Position numbers and translations under genes: made by a program
The notes under the pieces: generated by a model
Databases searched by the model: none
What the model was told of the DNA's origin: nothing
Seen by the model: only the letters and a program-made list of their open reading frames with translations
Assembly (NCBI RefSeq): GCF_002979915.1
Contig: NZ_PCQA01000001.1
Span: 186,001 to 250,000 of the forward strand
From: Arthrobacter sp. MYb213
GTDB lineage: Bacteria > Actinomycetota > Actinomycetes > Actinomycetales > Micrococcaceae
Length of the DNA: 64,000 nucleotides
Direction of reading: 5' to 3'
Part shown: piece after piece, positions 19,060 through 26,092 of the stretch
How positions within the stretch are numbered: the first letter of the stretch is position 1
Layout of the letters: every line of letters begins with the position of its first letter

Positions 19060-19635
19060 TTAGCTCATCAGTGCCCGGTAGCTGCGGTGCACGGTGACAG
19101 CCACCAGCGCGGTGACGACGGCTTTGATGAGGTCTCCGGGCAAGAATGCGATGGCGCCTATCGCGGAGGTACCAAGATCAAGCCCTGTCACCGCTGCTGT
19201 CCATGGAATGCCGAACAGGTAGATCACGCCGATACCGCCAATGATGACCGAGACCAATCCTGTGATGATACGTCCGGTTTGGCTCTTTTGACGGAGCACC
19301 CAGAATTTGAACAGCGCGCCAATGACCAAGGATCCAAAGATCCAGCCCAGCAGGTAGCCGCCGGTTGGGCCTAGCAATACGGCCAGTCCACCACGGCCGC
19401 CAGCTAATAGTGGTAAGCCGGCTAAGGCAAGGACAACCACAATCAAACTTGAGAGCATGCCACGCACCGGGCCGAGGAGGGCTCCAGCGAGCATGACACC
19501 CAAAGTTTGCAGTGTGATTGGCACCGGCACAATGCCGATCACGATGGGAGGAACTAAGCCCATCGCGGCGATCATGGCCGCAAATATTGCGACATAAACA
19601 GTATTTCGGGTTTGCGAAGTTGTGGCAGTTGCCAT
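19060..19635 (-). CDS. bioY: Biotin transporter substrate-binding component BioY
   Basis: The S component of the biotin ECF transporter, 191 residues with about six membrane helices. Family features are VPPIVIGIVPVPITLQTLGV near residue 30, the GGRGGLAVLLGPTGGYLLG segment near 80, and LPGDLIKAVV near the C-terminus. It binds biotin with high affinity and couples to BioN and BioM, whose genes lie directly upstream in the same direction. The start is ATG at 19635. The acyl-CoA ligase begins 4 bp after its stop. Confidence 0.93.
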   Translation of the reverse strand: MATATTSQTRNTVYVAIFAAMIAAMGLVPPIVIGIVPVPITLQTLGVMLAGALLGPVRGMLSSLIVVVLALAGLPLLAGGRGGLAVLLGPTGGYLLGWIFGSLVIGALFKFWVLRQKSQTGRIITGLVSVIIGGIGVIYLFGIPWTAAVTGLDLGTSAIGAIAFLPGDLIKAVVTALVAVTVHRSYRALMS

Positions 19636-19679
19636 GGGAGCGTCCTAACGAATGATTGTGCGAGTGAGTCTGGGGAGGA

Positions 19680-20285
19680 TTATTTGGAATGTTCGGCGGA
19701 GTCGTAACCGCGTGCTTCTAGCGCCTCGGCGGTATCTTCGGCGATTCGGAGGGAACGAATCACCAGTGGAACCGCTACGGCGAGGGGATTATTTGCGAGC
19801 CCGCGCGCGTGTTGAGCTTCGCGGACTTCCAGATATACGCGTTTAAGTTCTGGAATGAAGCGAATAGCCAAAGATAGCCCTAAGGATATTTGTGCTGGGT
19901 TCGCGCCGACATGGCGTAGGGGAGAGGCCACCTGTTGAAAGAGTTCGAGCATGGCGTCAAAGGTGGTCGTCAAGCTGACTGCGTAGGCAAACATGCACAT
20001 GGTGAGCAGGCGAAGTACCGACACTAGCGCGCTGTCCCAGGTCGTCTGGATTCCTAAAGAGACAAAGACGATACCAAGGATGAGGAGCAAGGTCACCAGG
20101 GGCATGCGTAGCTGGCGCAAGTTCACCCGAGCACTGAGCAAGATGAGGACGCTCAAAATAAGTAACACCAAGAGGATCTGCCAACTACCGATCAGGTATA
20201 GGCCGATGCTGAGAACCAGCAGTGCTCCAAATTTAAGTCCCGCTGGTAATTTAGCGAGATATGAGGTGTTCTGCGCGGCGATCAT
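19680..20285 (-). CDS. bioN: ECF transporter transmembrane component BioN (EcfT)
   Basis: The energy-coupling membrane subunit of the biotin transporter, 201 residues with about five hydrophobic segments. The two Ala-Arg-Gly motifs that contact the ATPase are visible as EAQHARGLANN and ALEARGYDSAE near the C-terminus. The ATG at 20285 overlaps the bioM stop as ATGA, so I prefer it to the GTG 12 bp upstream. BioY follows 44 bp after its stop. Confidence 0.9.
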   Translation of the reverse strand: MIAAQNTSYLAKLPAGLKFGALLVLSIGLYLIGSWQILLVLLILSVLILLSARVNLRQLRMPLVTLLLILGIVFVSLGIQTTWDSALVSVLRLLTMCMFAYAVSLTTTFDAMLELFQQVASPLRHVGANPAQISLGLSLAIRFIPELKRVYLEVREAQHARGLANNPLAVAVPLVIRSLRIAEDTAEALEARGYDSAEHSK

Positions 20286-20971
20286 ACGTGGCTCCACTGG
20301 CGGTAATGATCAATAGCATCCGCGGGCTGACCGTCAAAGTCGACGATCCCGTCAGTAACCACGAGGACACGATCAAAGTCTTCTAGTAGTTCTAGATCGT
20401 GAGTAATAACGATGGCTCGTTGTGGAAGTTGGGCGATCTCGCGTTGGAAGCGCAGTCGATTACGTAGATCAAGCATGGTTGTGGGCTCGTCAAAAACAAT
20501 CGTGCGAGGTTGCATGGCCATTACTGCTGCCAAGGCCACCATTTGCTGCTCGCCGCCGGAAAGCGTATGGCTCTCACGATCTGCTAGATGAGCAATGTTC
20601 AGTTCTTCAAGGGTCTGTGTGACTCGAACCTTGCGCTCTACTTTGGACAAGCCGATGTTTTTCAGGCCAAAGGCTATATCGTCCGCGACCAGCGGCATGA
20701 TGATTTGATTGGCAGGGTTTTGGAATACGAAACCCACATCGCGACGAATCTGTTTCGCATTTTTGGACGTCTCTAGTCCTCCCACACGGACGGTGCCACT
20801 GGTAGGAATAACTAGTGCGTTGAGTAATCGCGACAGTGTGCTTTTACCCGCGCCGTTTGCCCCGATGATTCCGATGCGACGTTCATTGAGCGTCAGGGTG
20901 ATATCAGTGAGGACCGTGCGGTCTTCAAAGCTGACAGTGACTTGCTCAAGCTGGATCTCTGGTAATTCCAC
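20282..20971 (-). CDS. bioM: ECF transporter ATPase BioM
   Basis: The ATP-binding subunit of the biotin ECF transporter, 229 residues. Walker A is GANGAGKSTLSR near residue 36, the signature is LSGGEQQMVALA near 137, and Walker B reads TIVFDEPTTMLD, with the switch histidine in VITHDLELL. The start is GTG at 20971, preceded by GATGGAG at good spacing. It is the first gene of the bioM-bioN-bioY-ligase-thiolase operon. About 100 bp upstream lie two tandem dyads that resemble BioQ operators. Confidence 0.92.
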   Translation of the reverse strand: MELPEIQLEQVTVSFEDRTVLTDITLTLNERRIGIIGANGAGKSTLSRLLNALVIPTSGTVRVGGLETSKNAKQIRRDVGFVFQNPANQIIMPLVADDIAFGLKNIGLSKVERKVRVTQTLEELNIAHLADRESHTLSGGEQQMVALAAVMAMQPRTIVFDEPTTMLDLRNRLRFQREIAQLPQRAIVITHDLELLEDFDRVLVVTDGIVDFDGQPADAIDHYRQWSHV

Positions 20972-21070
20972 AATGCTCCATCGCGACGTACTTGTTTATC
21001 CAGGAGATCACCGCTGAAAGTTCGGTGTCTGGAAGGCGTTCTTAGTGACGTTTTTTACCACTGAGAAAAG

Positions 21071-21112
21071 AGCATACTTGATCACTGTTCAATTGTCTTG
21101 ATCAGTGTTCAA
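21071..21112 (-). promoter_or_regulatory. bioM promoter with two tandem BioQ-like boxes
   Basis: Two copies of TGATC-N3-GTTCA lie at 21079-21091 and 21099-21111, exactly 20 bp apart, each within a 15-bp imperfect palindrome TTGATCA-N-TGTTCAA. This fits the TGAAC-N3-GTTAC style reported for BioQ, the TetR-family biotin regulator of actinobacteria. On the minus strand a -10 candidate TATGCT (21076-21071) is preceded at 17 bp by AAGACA, which places the proximal box in the promoter spacer, where a repressor would block transcription. No bioQ gene is in the window. Confidence 0.65.
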
Positions 21113-21122
21113 TGAATTACGT

Positions 21123-21848
21123 TTAGCCAAAGAACTGATCGTAGATAAGCACTAGTGAAAGGCCAATCATGATGATCCCCGAAGCTGCAGTCACAATTCT
21201 TGCGGCCAGTGGTCTGGAGCGTAATAAAAGACGTGCGGTTAGGGCGACGGCAAAGTACACGGCGACCGATACCGCGAAATGAGTGAGGCCAAGTGCGCCG
21301 GTCTGAACGGACAATGGCCAGCTTGCGTCCGGATTGATGAACTGTGGAATCAACGCCAAATAGAGTAGTAGCGCCTTCGGGTTGACCCCACTGGTGAGCA
21401 GTCCTTTGAAGAAAGGTGCGCGCCACTGTGCACGCGAATTCTCAGATGAGGGAGCCTTGGTCAGAAGCGCAAGGCGCCCGGGGGATGTGTTGAGTGCGCC
21501 ACGGGGGTGGGCATTTGTGGCCTCAAATTCTGCGTGGTCCACCGAGGCAGTCGGGTAAAATTTTGCTGACTTCCAGCTGGTGAGCGTGGTAATTCCGAGC
21601 CATAGTAGGTATATGGATCCTGCCATGGTTAGCCAAAGGAGCAGCTGTGGCGAACTGGCGACTAACGCTGCCACGCCACAGACAAGTAGTGCGGTGTGAA
21701 ATAGATAGCCTGTCAGTAGTCCCCATACTGCCGCGCGGTAGCCTTTAGGTCCGATAGCCGAGGAAATTATGTAAGCCCAGTCGGCGCCAGGGGTGCAGGC
21801 TAGGGTAACGGAGACCAAGAGGAAGCCAGTTAGTTGCGTGATTTCCAT
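21123..21848 (-). CDS. LysE/RhtB family amino-acid exporter
   Basis: A six-helix membrane exporter of the LysE/RhtB superfamily, 241 residues. The N-terminus LACTPGADWAYIISSAIGPKG is the family signature (normally PGP in the motif), and GVNPKALLLYLALIPQFI is the second conserved region. A strong GAGGAGT site precedes the ATG at 21848. A hydrophilic insert of about 45 residues (about 105-150) separates the halves. It is divergent from an Lrp-type gene, which probably controls it, as is common for amino-acid exporters. The substrate is unknown. Confidence 0.87.
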   Translation of the reverse strand: MEITQLTGFLLVSVTLACTPGADWAYIISSAIGPKGYRAAVWGLLTGYLFHTALLVCGVAALVASSPQLLLWLTMAGSIYLLWLGITTLTSWKSAKFYPTASVDHAEFEATNAHPRGALNTSPGRLALLTKAPSSENSRAQWRAPFFKGLLTSGVNPKALLLYLALIPQFINPDASWPLSVQTGALGLTHFAVSVAVYFAVALTARLLLRSRPLAARIVTAASGIIMIGLSLVLIYDQFFG

Positions 21849-21971
21849 GGTGACTCCTCATAGTTCCTGACGTGCTCATATAAGGTTAGGGAAAATTGCC
21901 CGAAAAGTGCTTGCCGTTTTTACTCAGGAGGCACCAATTTAAGCAATCTTTTCTTGATTAGTGGATAAAAC

Positions 21972-21988
21972 ACGCAAATATATTGCGT
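21972..21988. promoter_or_regulatory. 17-bp palindrome between lysE and lrp, probable Lrp-type operator
   Basis: ACGCAA-N5-TTGCGT with an A/T-only centre (ATATA). It lies 14 bp before the proposed lrp ATG at 22003, and 124 bp upstream of the divergent exporter. Symmetric sites with AT-rich centres are usual for Lrp/AsnC regulators. This also argues against the earlier in-frame GTG at 21961 as the start. Confidence 0.6.
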
Positions 21989-22002
21989 TGTATGCTGAGT
22001 TC

Positions 22003-22449
22003 ATGGATAAATTAGACCGGGCTATCATCGCTGAATTGCAACTGGACGGCCGGATGAGTGCAACTGCGGTAGCCAGTAAGGTTGGGCTCTCAGTTGCCCC
22101 TTGTCATCGACGAATTCGCGAACTCGAGCGAGCAGGGGTCATTGCCGGCTATCAGGCTGTCATTGCTCCTGAACGCGTTGGCTTAGCATTCGAGGCCCTG
22201 GTCTTCGTAACACTCAAAGATCGTGCCCAACTTAAAGCCTTCGAGGCGGCAGTTGAAAAAGATGAGTTGATCGTCGAGGCGCAACGCCTCTTTGGGGAAC
22301 CAGATTTTTTGTTGCGTGTTTACGCCAAGGATCTGAGCCACTATCAGCACCTCTACGATGAGGTATTAGTTGAACTGCCCGGCGTGGAGAAGCTGACTAG
22401 CACTATCGTGATGCGAAATATCAAAGAACGAGCAATCCTGCCCGTTTAG
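22003..22449 (+). CDS. Lrp/AsnC family transcriptional regulator
   Basis: A 148-residue amino-acid-responsive regulator. The N-terminal HTH spans MDKLDRAIIAELQLDGR and VASKVGLSVAPCHRRIREL, followed by the GVIAGYQAVIAPERVGL linker and a C-terminal RAM ligand-binding domain. The ATG at 22003 gives the canonical N-terminus; an upstream in-frame GTG at 21961 would add 14 residues across the operator palindrome. It is divergent from the LysE-type exporter gene, its likely target. Its stop codon overlaps the stop of the convergent MFS gene by 4 bp. Confidence 0.9.
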   Translation: MDKLDRAIIAELQLDGRMSATAVASKVGLSVAPCHRRIRELERAGVIAGYQAVIAPERVGLAFEALVFVTLKDRAQLKAFEAAVEKDELIVEAQRLFGEPDFLLRVYAKDLSHYQHLYDEVLVELPGVEKLTSTIVMRNIKERAILPV

Positions 22450-23660
22450 CTTTTCGCTTCGAGGGATTGGCCGGTTTGCGCTGCTCTTGGAGTGATGATC
22501 AACGAGATTATCAAGATCGTGACAATGAGCCAGAGGGCTTGAGGTAATCCGATAATGTCTGCTACGAACCCAATAACCGGTGGTCCGCTGAGCATCGCTC
22601 CATAGCCAAAGGCGCTGATAACGCTCACGGCACGTGGGCCAAGGTGATCGCTGCGCGAGGCCGCGATGGACATTCCCACAGGGAACCCGAGTGAACTACC
22701 CAGCCCCCAAAATAGCGCTCCGGCCCCAAGCATCCAGATGTTGTCGCCGAGAATAAACAAGACAATTCCGACAAGACCGACCATACCCATAATCATCAGC
22801 GAACACTTGGTTCCAATGCGGTCAACAATTGGTCCGCCGGTGAATCTGCCTATGGTCATCGCGCCGGTAAAGAGGGTAAACATCAGCGCTCCGCTGGGAT
22901 GGCTGAGCCCATGGCCGACGACAGAAGCCACCGCAAGCCAATCGTTGGCAGCCCCTTCTGCAAAGCTGAGCCCGGCAACCATAAGCCCCAGGAGCAATAA
23001 CAGTCCGCGCCGTGAACGTGCGCCGGAGGCCTTCAGCTGGGTTTTGTCTCGTGGTGCCGAGTAATTGTAGTTCCAGGTTTTGAAACCGGTCTGTGCAAGG
23101 AGCGTTAAGCCAACGATTACTACGGCGACAAAGCTGAAGTGCCAGATTGTTTCGATTTCTAGGCTCAGGGTAGCCGTTGCGATGCCCGCGCCGAGTAGGG
23201 AGCCGAGACTGAAAAATCCATGCAATGAGGGCATGATGCTTTTGCCGAGCTTCCGTTCAACCTTGGCTCCGTTAACATTCATGGTGATATCAAGGCAACC
23301 GAATATTAGCCCGTTGAAAAATAAGATTACGAAGGCGGCGATACTGCTCTGCAGAATCGTGACAGATACGCCAAGGGTTACCAATATCGCAGCTAGGAAG
23401 ATGGGAAGCACAAGGAGAAGATTTTTGGCCGAGAACGTTCGGCTTAGGCTCGGGGCCAACGCAATTCCGGCTAAGGTGCCAGCCGTCATGAAAAAGAGAA
23501 AAGCACCTAGCTGTGACCCGGAGAAGTCAAAGACCATATCGATCACCGAAAGTCTTCCAGCCCAAGAGGCGAAAGATAATCCTGCGATCAGGAAAATAAG
23601 GTTAACGCTGGAGCGTTCGCCGAGTATCGGCTTAGCTAAAGCGGGGGCGATAAGCGCCAT
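22446..23660 (-). CDS. MFS transporter
   Basis: A major facilitator of 404 residues with about twelve hydrophobic segments. The cytoplasmic loop 2-3 region reads GIALAPSLSRTFSAKN, and the second half carries RFTGGPIVDRIGTK, a repeat of the MFS loop motif. A strong AGGAGG site lies before the ATG at 23660. It resembles the fucose-permease/YbjJ-like group of sugar or drug transporters, but the substrate cannot be fixed. It converges with lrp, overlapping its stop by 4 bp. Confidence 0.85.
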   Translation of the reverse strand: MALIAPALAKPILGERSSVNLIFLIAGLSFASWAGRLSVIDMVFDFSGSQLGAFLFFMTAGTLAGIALAPSLSRTFSAKNLLLVLPIFLAAILVTLGVSVTILQSSIAAFVILFFNGLIFGCLDITMNVNGAKVERKLGKSIMPSLHGFFSLGSLLGAGIATATLSLEIETIWHFSFVAVVIVGLTLLAQTGFKTWNYNYSAPRDKTQLKASGARSRRGLLLLLGLMVAGLSFAEGAANDWLAVASVVGHGLSHPSGALMFTLFTGAMTIGRFTGGPIVDRIGTKCSLMIMGMVGLVGIVLFILGDNIWMLGAGALFWGLGSSLGFPVGMSIAASRSDHLGPRAVSVISAFGYGAMLSGPPVIGFVADIIGLPQALWLIVTILIISLIITPRAAQTGQSLEAKS

Positions 23661-24294
23661 CTACCTGTTCCTCCTGATTTGTACAGCACCTAGAGTTTAT
23701 CCCACATTTGGAAAAGTTGAAACTAAAATCATCGACTTCACGTGCACTGCTAGCGCACTTTTAGGTGTTGCATATGAAACTCCAAGTATCGGGTACCTGT
23801 AGGGTGCAAGTTCAACTGAGTACTTGGAGGTGTGGCGCGGTAGTAAGGCCCCTTTTGATTGGCTTTTAGCCAAAGATTCTCCGCGATAATCCGGGGAAAA
23901 TTCACTATCAAATATGTGCGCGAGACCAGCAATCGAAAAATCCGCTGATCAAGGATGGAAAAATCTCAACACTGGGAATTACCCGACCGGACCTTGGTGA
24001 TGGCATGACACGAGCGGTGGTGCAATACCCAATTCTCGAAACGAGTTGGCTGCTAGCGCAAGGACTCTACGAAGCGGACAAAGCCAGTGGGTTCAAGAGT
24101 CGATGGAACGTCTAGAAATAACGCGCGAGCGGGGTAGCTTTGGTGGTTATTTGTTTACTGCACATCAATCTGGCGGCCTATTGCGGGTGAGTAATTTTCA
24201 ATTTAGTGCCGAAGGTAGTCCGAACGGAGCCTTCAGGTCTCTAAGACATGCCACTCAGCGGATCTCGCTGCGGCTCGGTACTGAGTCAGAGAGC
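23661..24294. other. Intergenic region upstream of the MFS gene, no gene seen
   Basis: About 630 bp without a supportable gene. Open frames here show no domain or good ribosome-binding site. A 9-bp inverted repeat CTCCAAGTA/TACTTGGAG (23780-23788 and 23821-23829) frames a 32-base loop. The composition is more AT-rich than in neighbouring genes, and it may hold decayed sequence. Confidence 0.55.
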
Positions 24295-24339
24295 AAAAAG
24301 AACCGCCGTTCACTCGTTTTACATAGTGAACGGCGGCTC
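24295..24339 (-). terminator. Intrinsic terminator after tRNA-Arg
   Basis: On the minus strand, arms AGCCGCCGTTCACT and AGTGAACGGCGGTT pair around a 10-base loop, followed by CTTTTTG. It begins six bases after the encoded CCA of tRNA-Arg. Confidence 0.88.
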
Positions 24340-24344
24340 TCAGT

Positions 24345-24421
24345 TGGTACCCCCGGCCGGATTCGAACCGGCGACCTAGAGATTAGAAGGCTCTTGCTCT
24401 ATCCAGCTGAGCTACGGAGGC
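24345..24421 (-). tRNA. tRNA-Arg, anticodon TCT
   Basis: The cloverleaf is complete on the minus strand. The acceptor GCCTCCG pairs with CGGGGGT with two wobbles, the D-arm is GCTC/GAGC, the anticodon loop is CTTCTAA with TCT at 34-36, the T-arm GCCGG-TTCGAAT-CCGGC is perfect, and the encoded 3' end is ACCA. It reads AGA codons. It is followed by a terminator, so it is transcribed alone. Confidence 0.96.
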
Positions 24422-24526
24422 GTAACCGAAAATTAGTTTAGCTCATTGGCAAGCCAGATCTCTAACTGAAAACGCTAGTCTTGTAGGAGGTCAAGTTCAT
24501 GAGCGGTTGAGTAGGAGAATATTTGT

Positions 24527-25438
24527 ATGCGGCACTGGAGAATTGATGGTCTGAAAAGTATCTCCTGCTTTACTATTCTCAGTTTCGCTTTGGCTTGGCT
24601 AGTAGCGCTCCCGCTGTGGCAAGGAGGGGGCTTGCATCACCCGCAATTTACCTGGATAGCCATGGCAATGATGGTAACGCCGACTATCGCAGCAGTGGCC
24701 GTGAGTTTGCTTCAGCGCCGAGGCAAGCAGTTCATCAAGGAATCGGGTCTTGCTCCGATCCGTAAGCCCAAGCGATTTCTCCTAGCTGCCCTCCTTGCGT
24801 ATTTCATTCCCATTCTGCTCATCGTTCAAGCACCATTTATCGGTACCTGGCTCGGCGTGTTTCCTGGTGACTTTGATCAGTTCATGATTCTCAACTTTGT
24901 ATCGGGAACCGACGGGCCTGCTAGGTATTTGCTTGGGCAAGCCGGGCTCATCCTTGTCGCCGGATTGCTGAATCTGATCCCAGCGCTTGGTGAAGAAATT
25001 GGTTGGCGCGGGTGGCTTTGGCCAAAATTACAGCCGTTGGGTCAGGTGCCAGCACTGCTGATTTCGGGTGTGATTTGGGGACTATGGCACTCGCCGCTGA
25101 TCTTGTTGGGCTATAACTACCCCTTTGCCAAGGACGGTTGGGGAGTAGTAATGATGTGTGGAATGTGCATCGTTGTCGGGGCATTCTTTGCTTGGTTGAG
25201 GACCATGAGCAACTCCGTTTGGCCTGCAGCCTTTGCTCATGGAATCTTCAACGCCAGCGTAGGGTTGGTATCCCTATTTATGATCATGGGATCCATGCTC
25301 GACACAACGAAGGCCTCTATTCTCGGTTGGTCCGGTTGGATACTGCCAGGTGTAGTCATCGTGCTGATGGTAGTAGCCGGGGCATTCCGAGCCACTCAGA
25401 GTTATCCACAAAGGGAATCGACAGAGCTTCGCAACTAG
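24527..25438 (+). CDS. CPBP family intramembrane glutamic endopeptidase
   Basis: A membrane protein (303 residues, about eight hydrophobic segments) of the CPBP/Abi group of Rce1-like proteases. The catalytic motifs are complete: GEEIGWRGWL with Glu156-Glu157 and Arg161, GLWHSPLIL with His188, and AFAHGIFNAS with His238. Members process prenylated or other membrane peptides, or serve in bacteriocin self-immunity; the role here is not known. It stands alone between tRNA-Arg and the SSB paralogue, both more than 65 bp away. Confidence 0.86.
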   Translation: MRHWRIDGLKSISCFTILSFALAWLVALPLWQGGGLHHPQFTWIAMAMMVTPTIAAVAVSLLQRRGKQFIKESGLAPIRKPKRFLLAALLAYFIPILLIVQAPFIGTWLGVFPGDFDQFMILNFVSGTDGPARYLLGQAGLILVAGLLNLIPALGEEIGWRGWLWPKLQPLGQVPALLISGVIWGLWHSPLILLGYNYPFAKDGWGVVMMCGMCIVVGAFFAWLRTMSNSVWPAAFAHGIFNASVGLVSLFMIMGSMLDTTKASILGWSGWILPGVVIVLMVVAGAFRATQSYPQRESTELRN

Positions 25439-25505
25439 GCTTCGAGGCGCAGCATGGATTGAAACCCGGTAACCGTACCGGTCAGATCCAAAGGAGAACA
25501 ACGTC

Positions 25506-25979
25506 ATGAGTGATCTTGTGACTATCCGTGCCGTTATTGGCACCGAGCCTAAGCTGAGCATCACGCCGCAGGGACTGGCGGTGCTGAAGTTTCGCGCAGT
25601 CACCCACGAGCGCAAGAGAGACCCGGAAACTGGGCAGTGGGTCGATGCAGGAACCAACTGGTACTCGATTAGCGCCTTCAGGTCTTTGGCCGAAAATGGA
25701 ATGGAATCTTTTGAGCAAGGTGATCACATAGTAGTGACTGGCAAGCTTCAGGTTCGGCAATTTGAACGAAACGACGGATCGCGCGGAACCAGTGTAGATA
25801 TCGAAGCATTTTCATTTGGGCACGATCTCAAATATGGAACTTCGAACTATACGAAGGTGCGCAACGGTGGCGGCGAATTTGACCGATCAACTCACGGCTC
25901 CCAGTCCGATGAAACTGAACAAGCCGACAATAAGAACTCCACAGCACCATGGCCTGAAAGGGACACGGAAGCCGCCTAA
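25506..25979 (+). CDS. Single-stranded DNA-binding protein, second paralogue type
   Basis: A 157-residue OB-fold protein. The N-terminal 110 residues match SSB (VTIRAVIGTEPKLSI, FRAVTHERKRDPETGQW, NWYSISAF, GDHIVVTGKLQVRQFE). The tail is acidic and polar but lacks the classical DDDIPF-like C-terminal hexapeptide, ending ERDTEAA, so it is probably not the main replication SSB. A paralogue of this kind next to ettA also occurs in mycobacteria. An AAAGGAG site precedes the ATG. A 16-bp dyad CCGGTA-N4-TACCGG lies at 25466-25481 upstream. Confidence 0.85.
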   Translation: MSDLVTIRAVIGTEPKLSITPQGLAVLKFRAVTHERKRDPETGQWVDAGTNWYSISAFRSLAENGMESFEQGDHIVVTGKLQVRQFERNDGSRGTSVDIEAFSFGHDLKYGTSNYTKVRNGGGEFDRSTHGSQSDETEQADNKNSTAPWPERDTEAA

Positions 25980-26092
25980 AAGTTCCTTATTCGGTGGTGT
26001 CACGGACAAACGTGTGAGACCGGGCACCACTGAGGCGAATTAGTGGTGTGTGGATTCGGATTTGCGGCTACTGAGCGACTAGCCTTAACCCC

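Noticed and set aside
21849-21960. Lysine riboswitch before the LysE-type gene
   Set aside because: No extended helices or conserved core could be recognised in the short leader.
24046-24441. 131-codon open frame over tRNA-Arg
   Set aside because: Its C-terminal part (GRIRTGDLEIRRLLLYPAELR-like, shortened here) is the well-known false translation of the strand opposite a tRNA; no other support.
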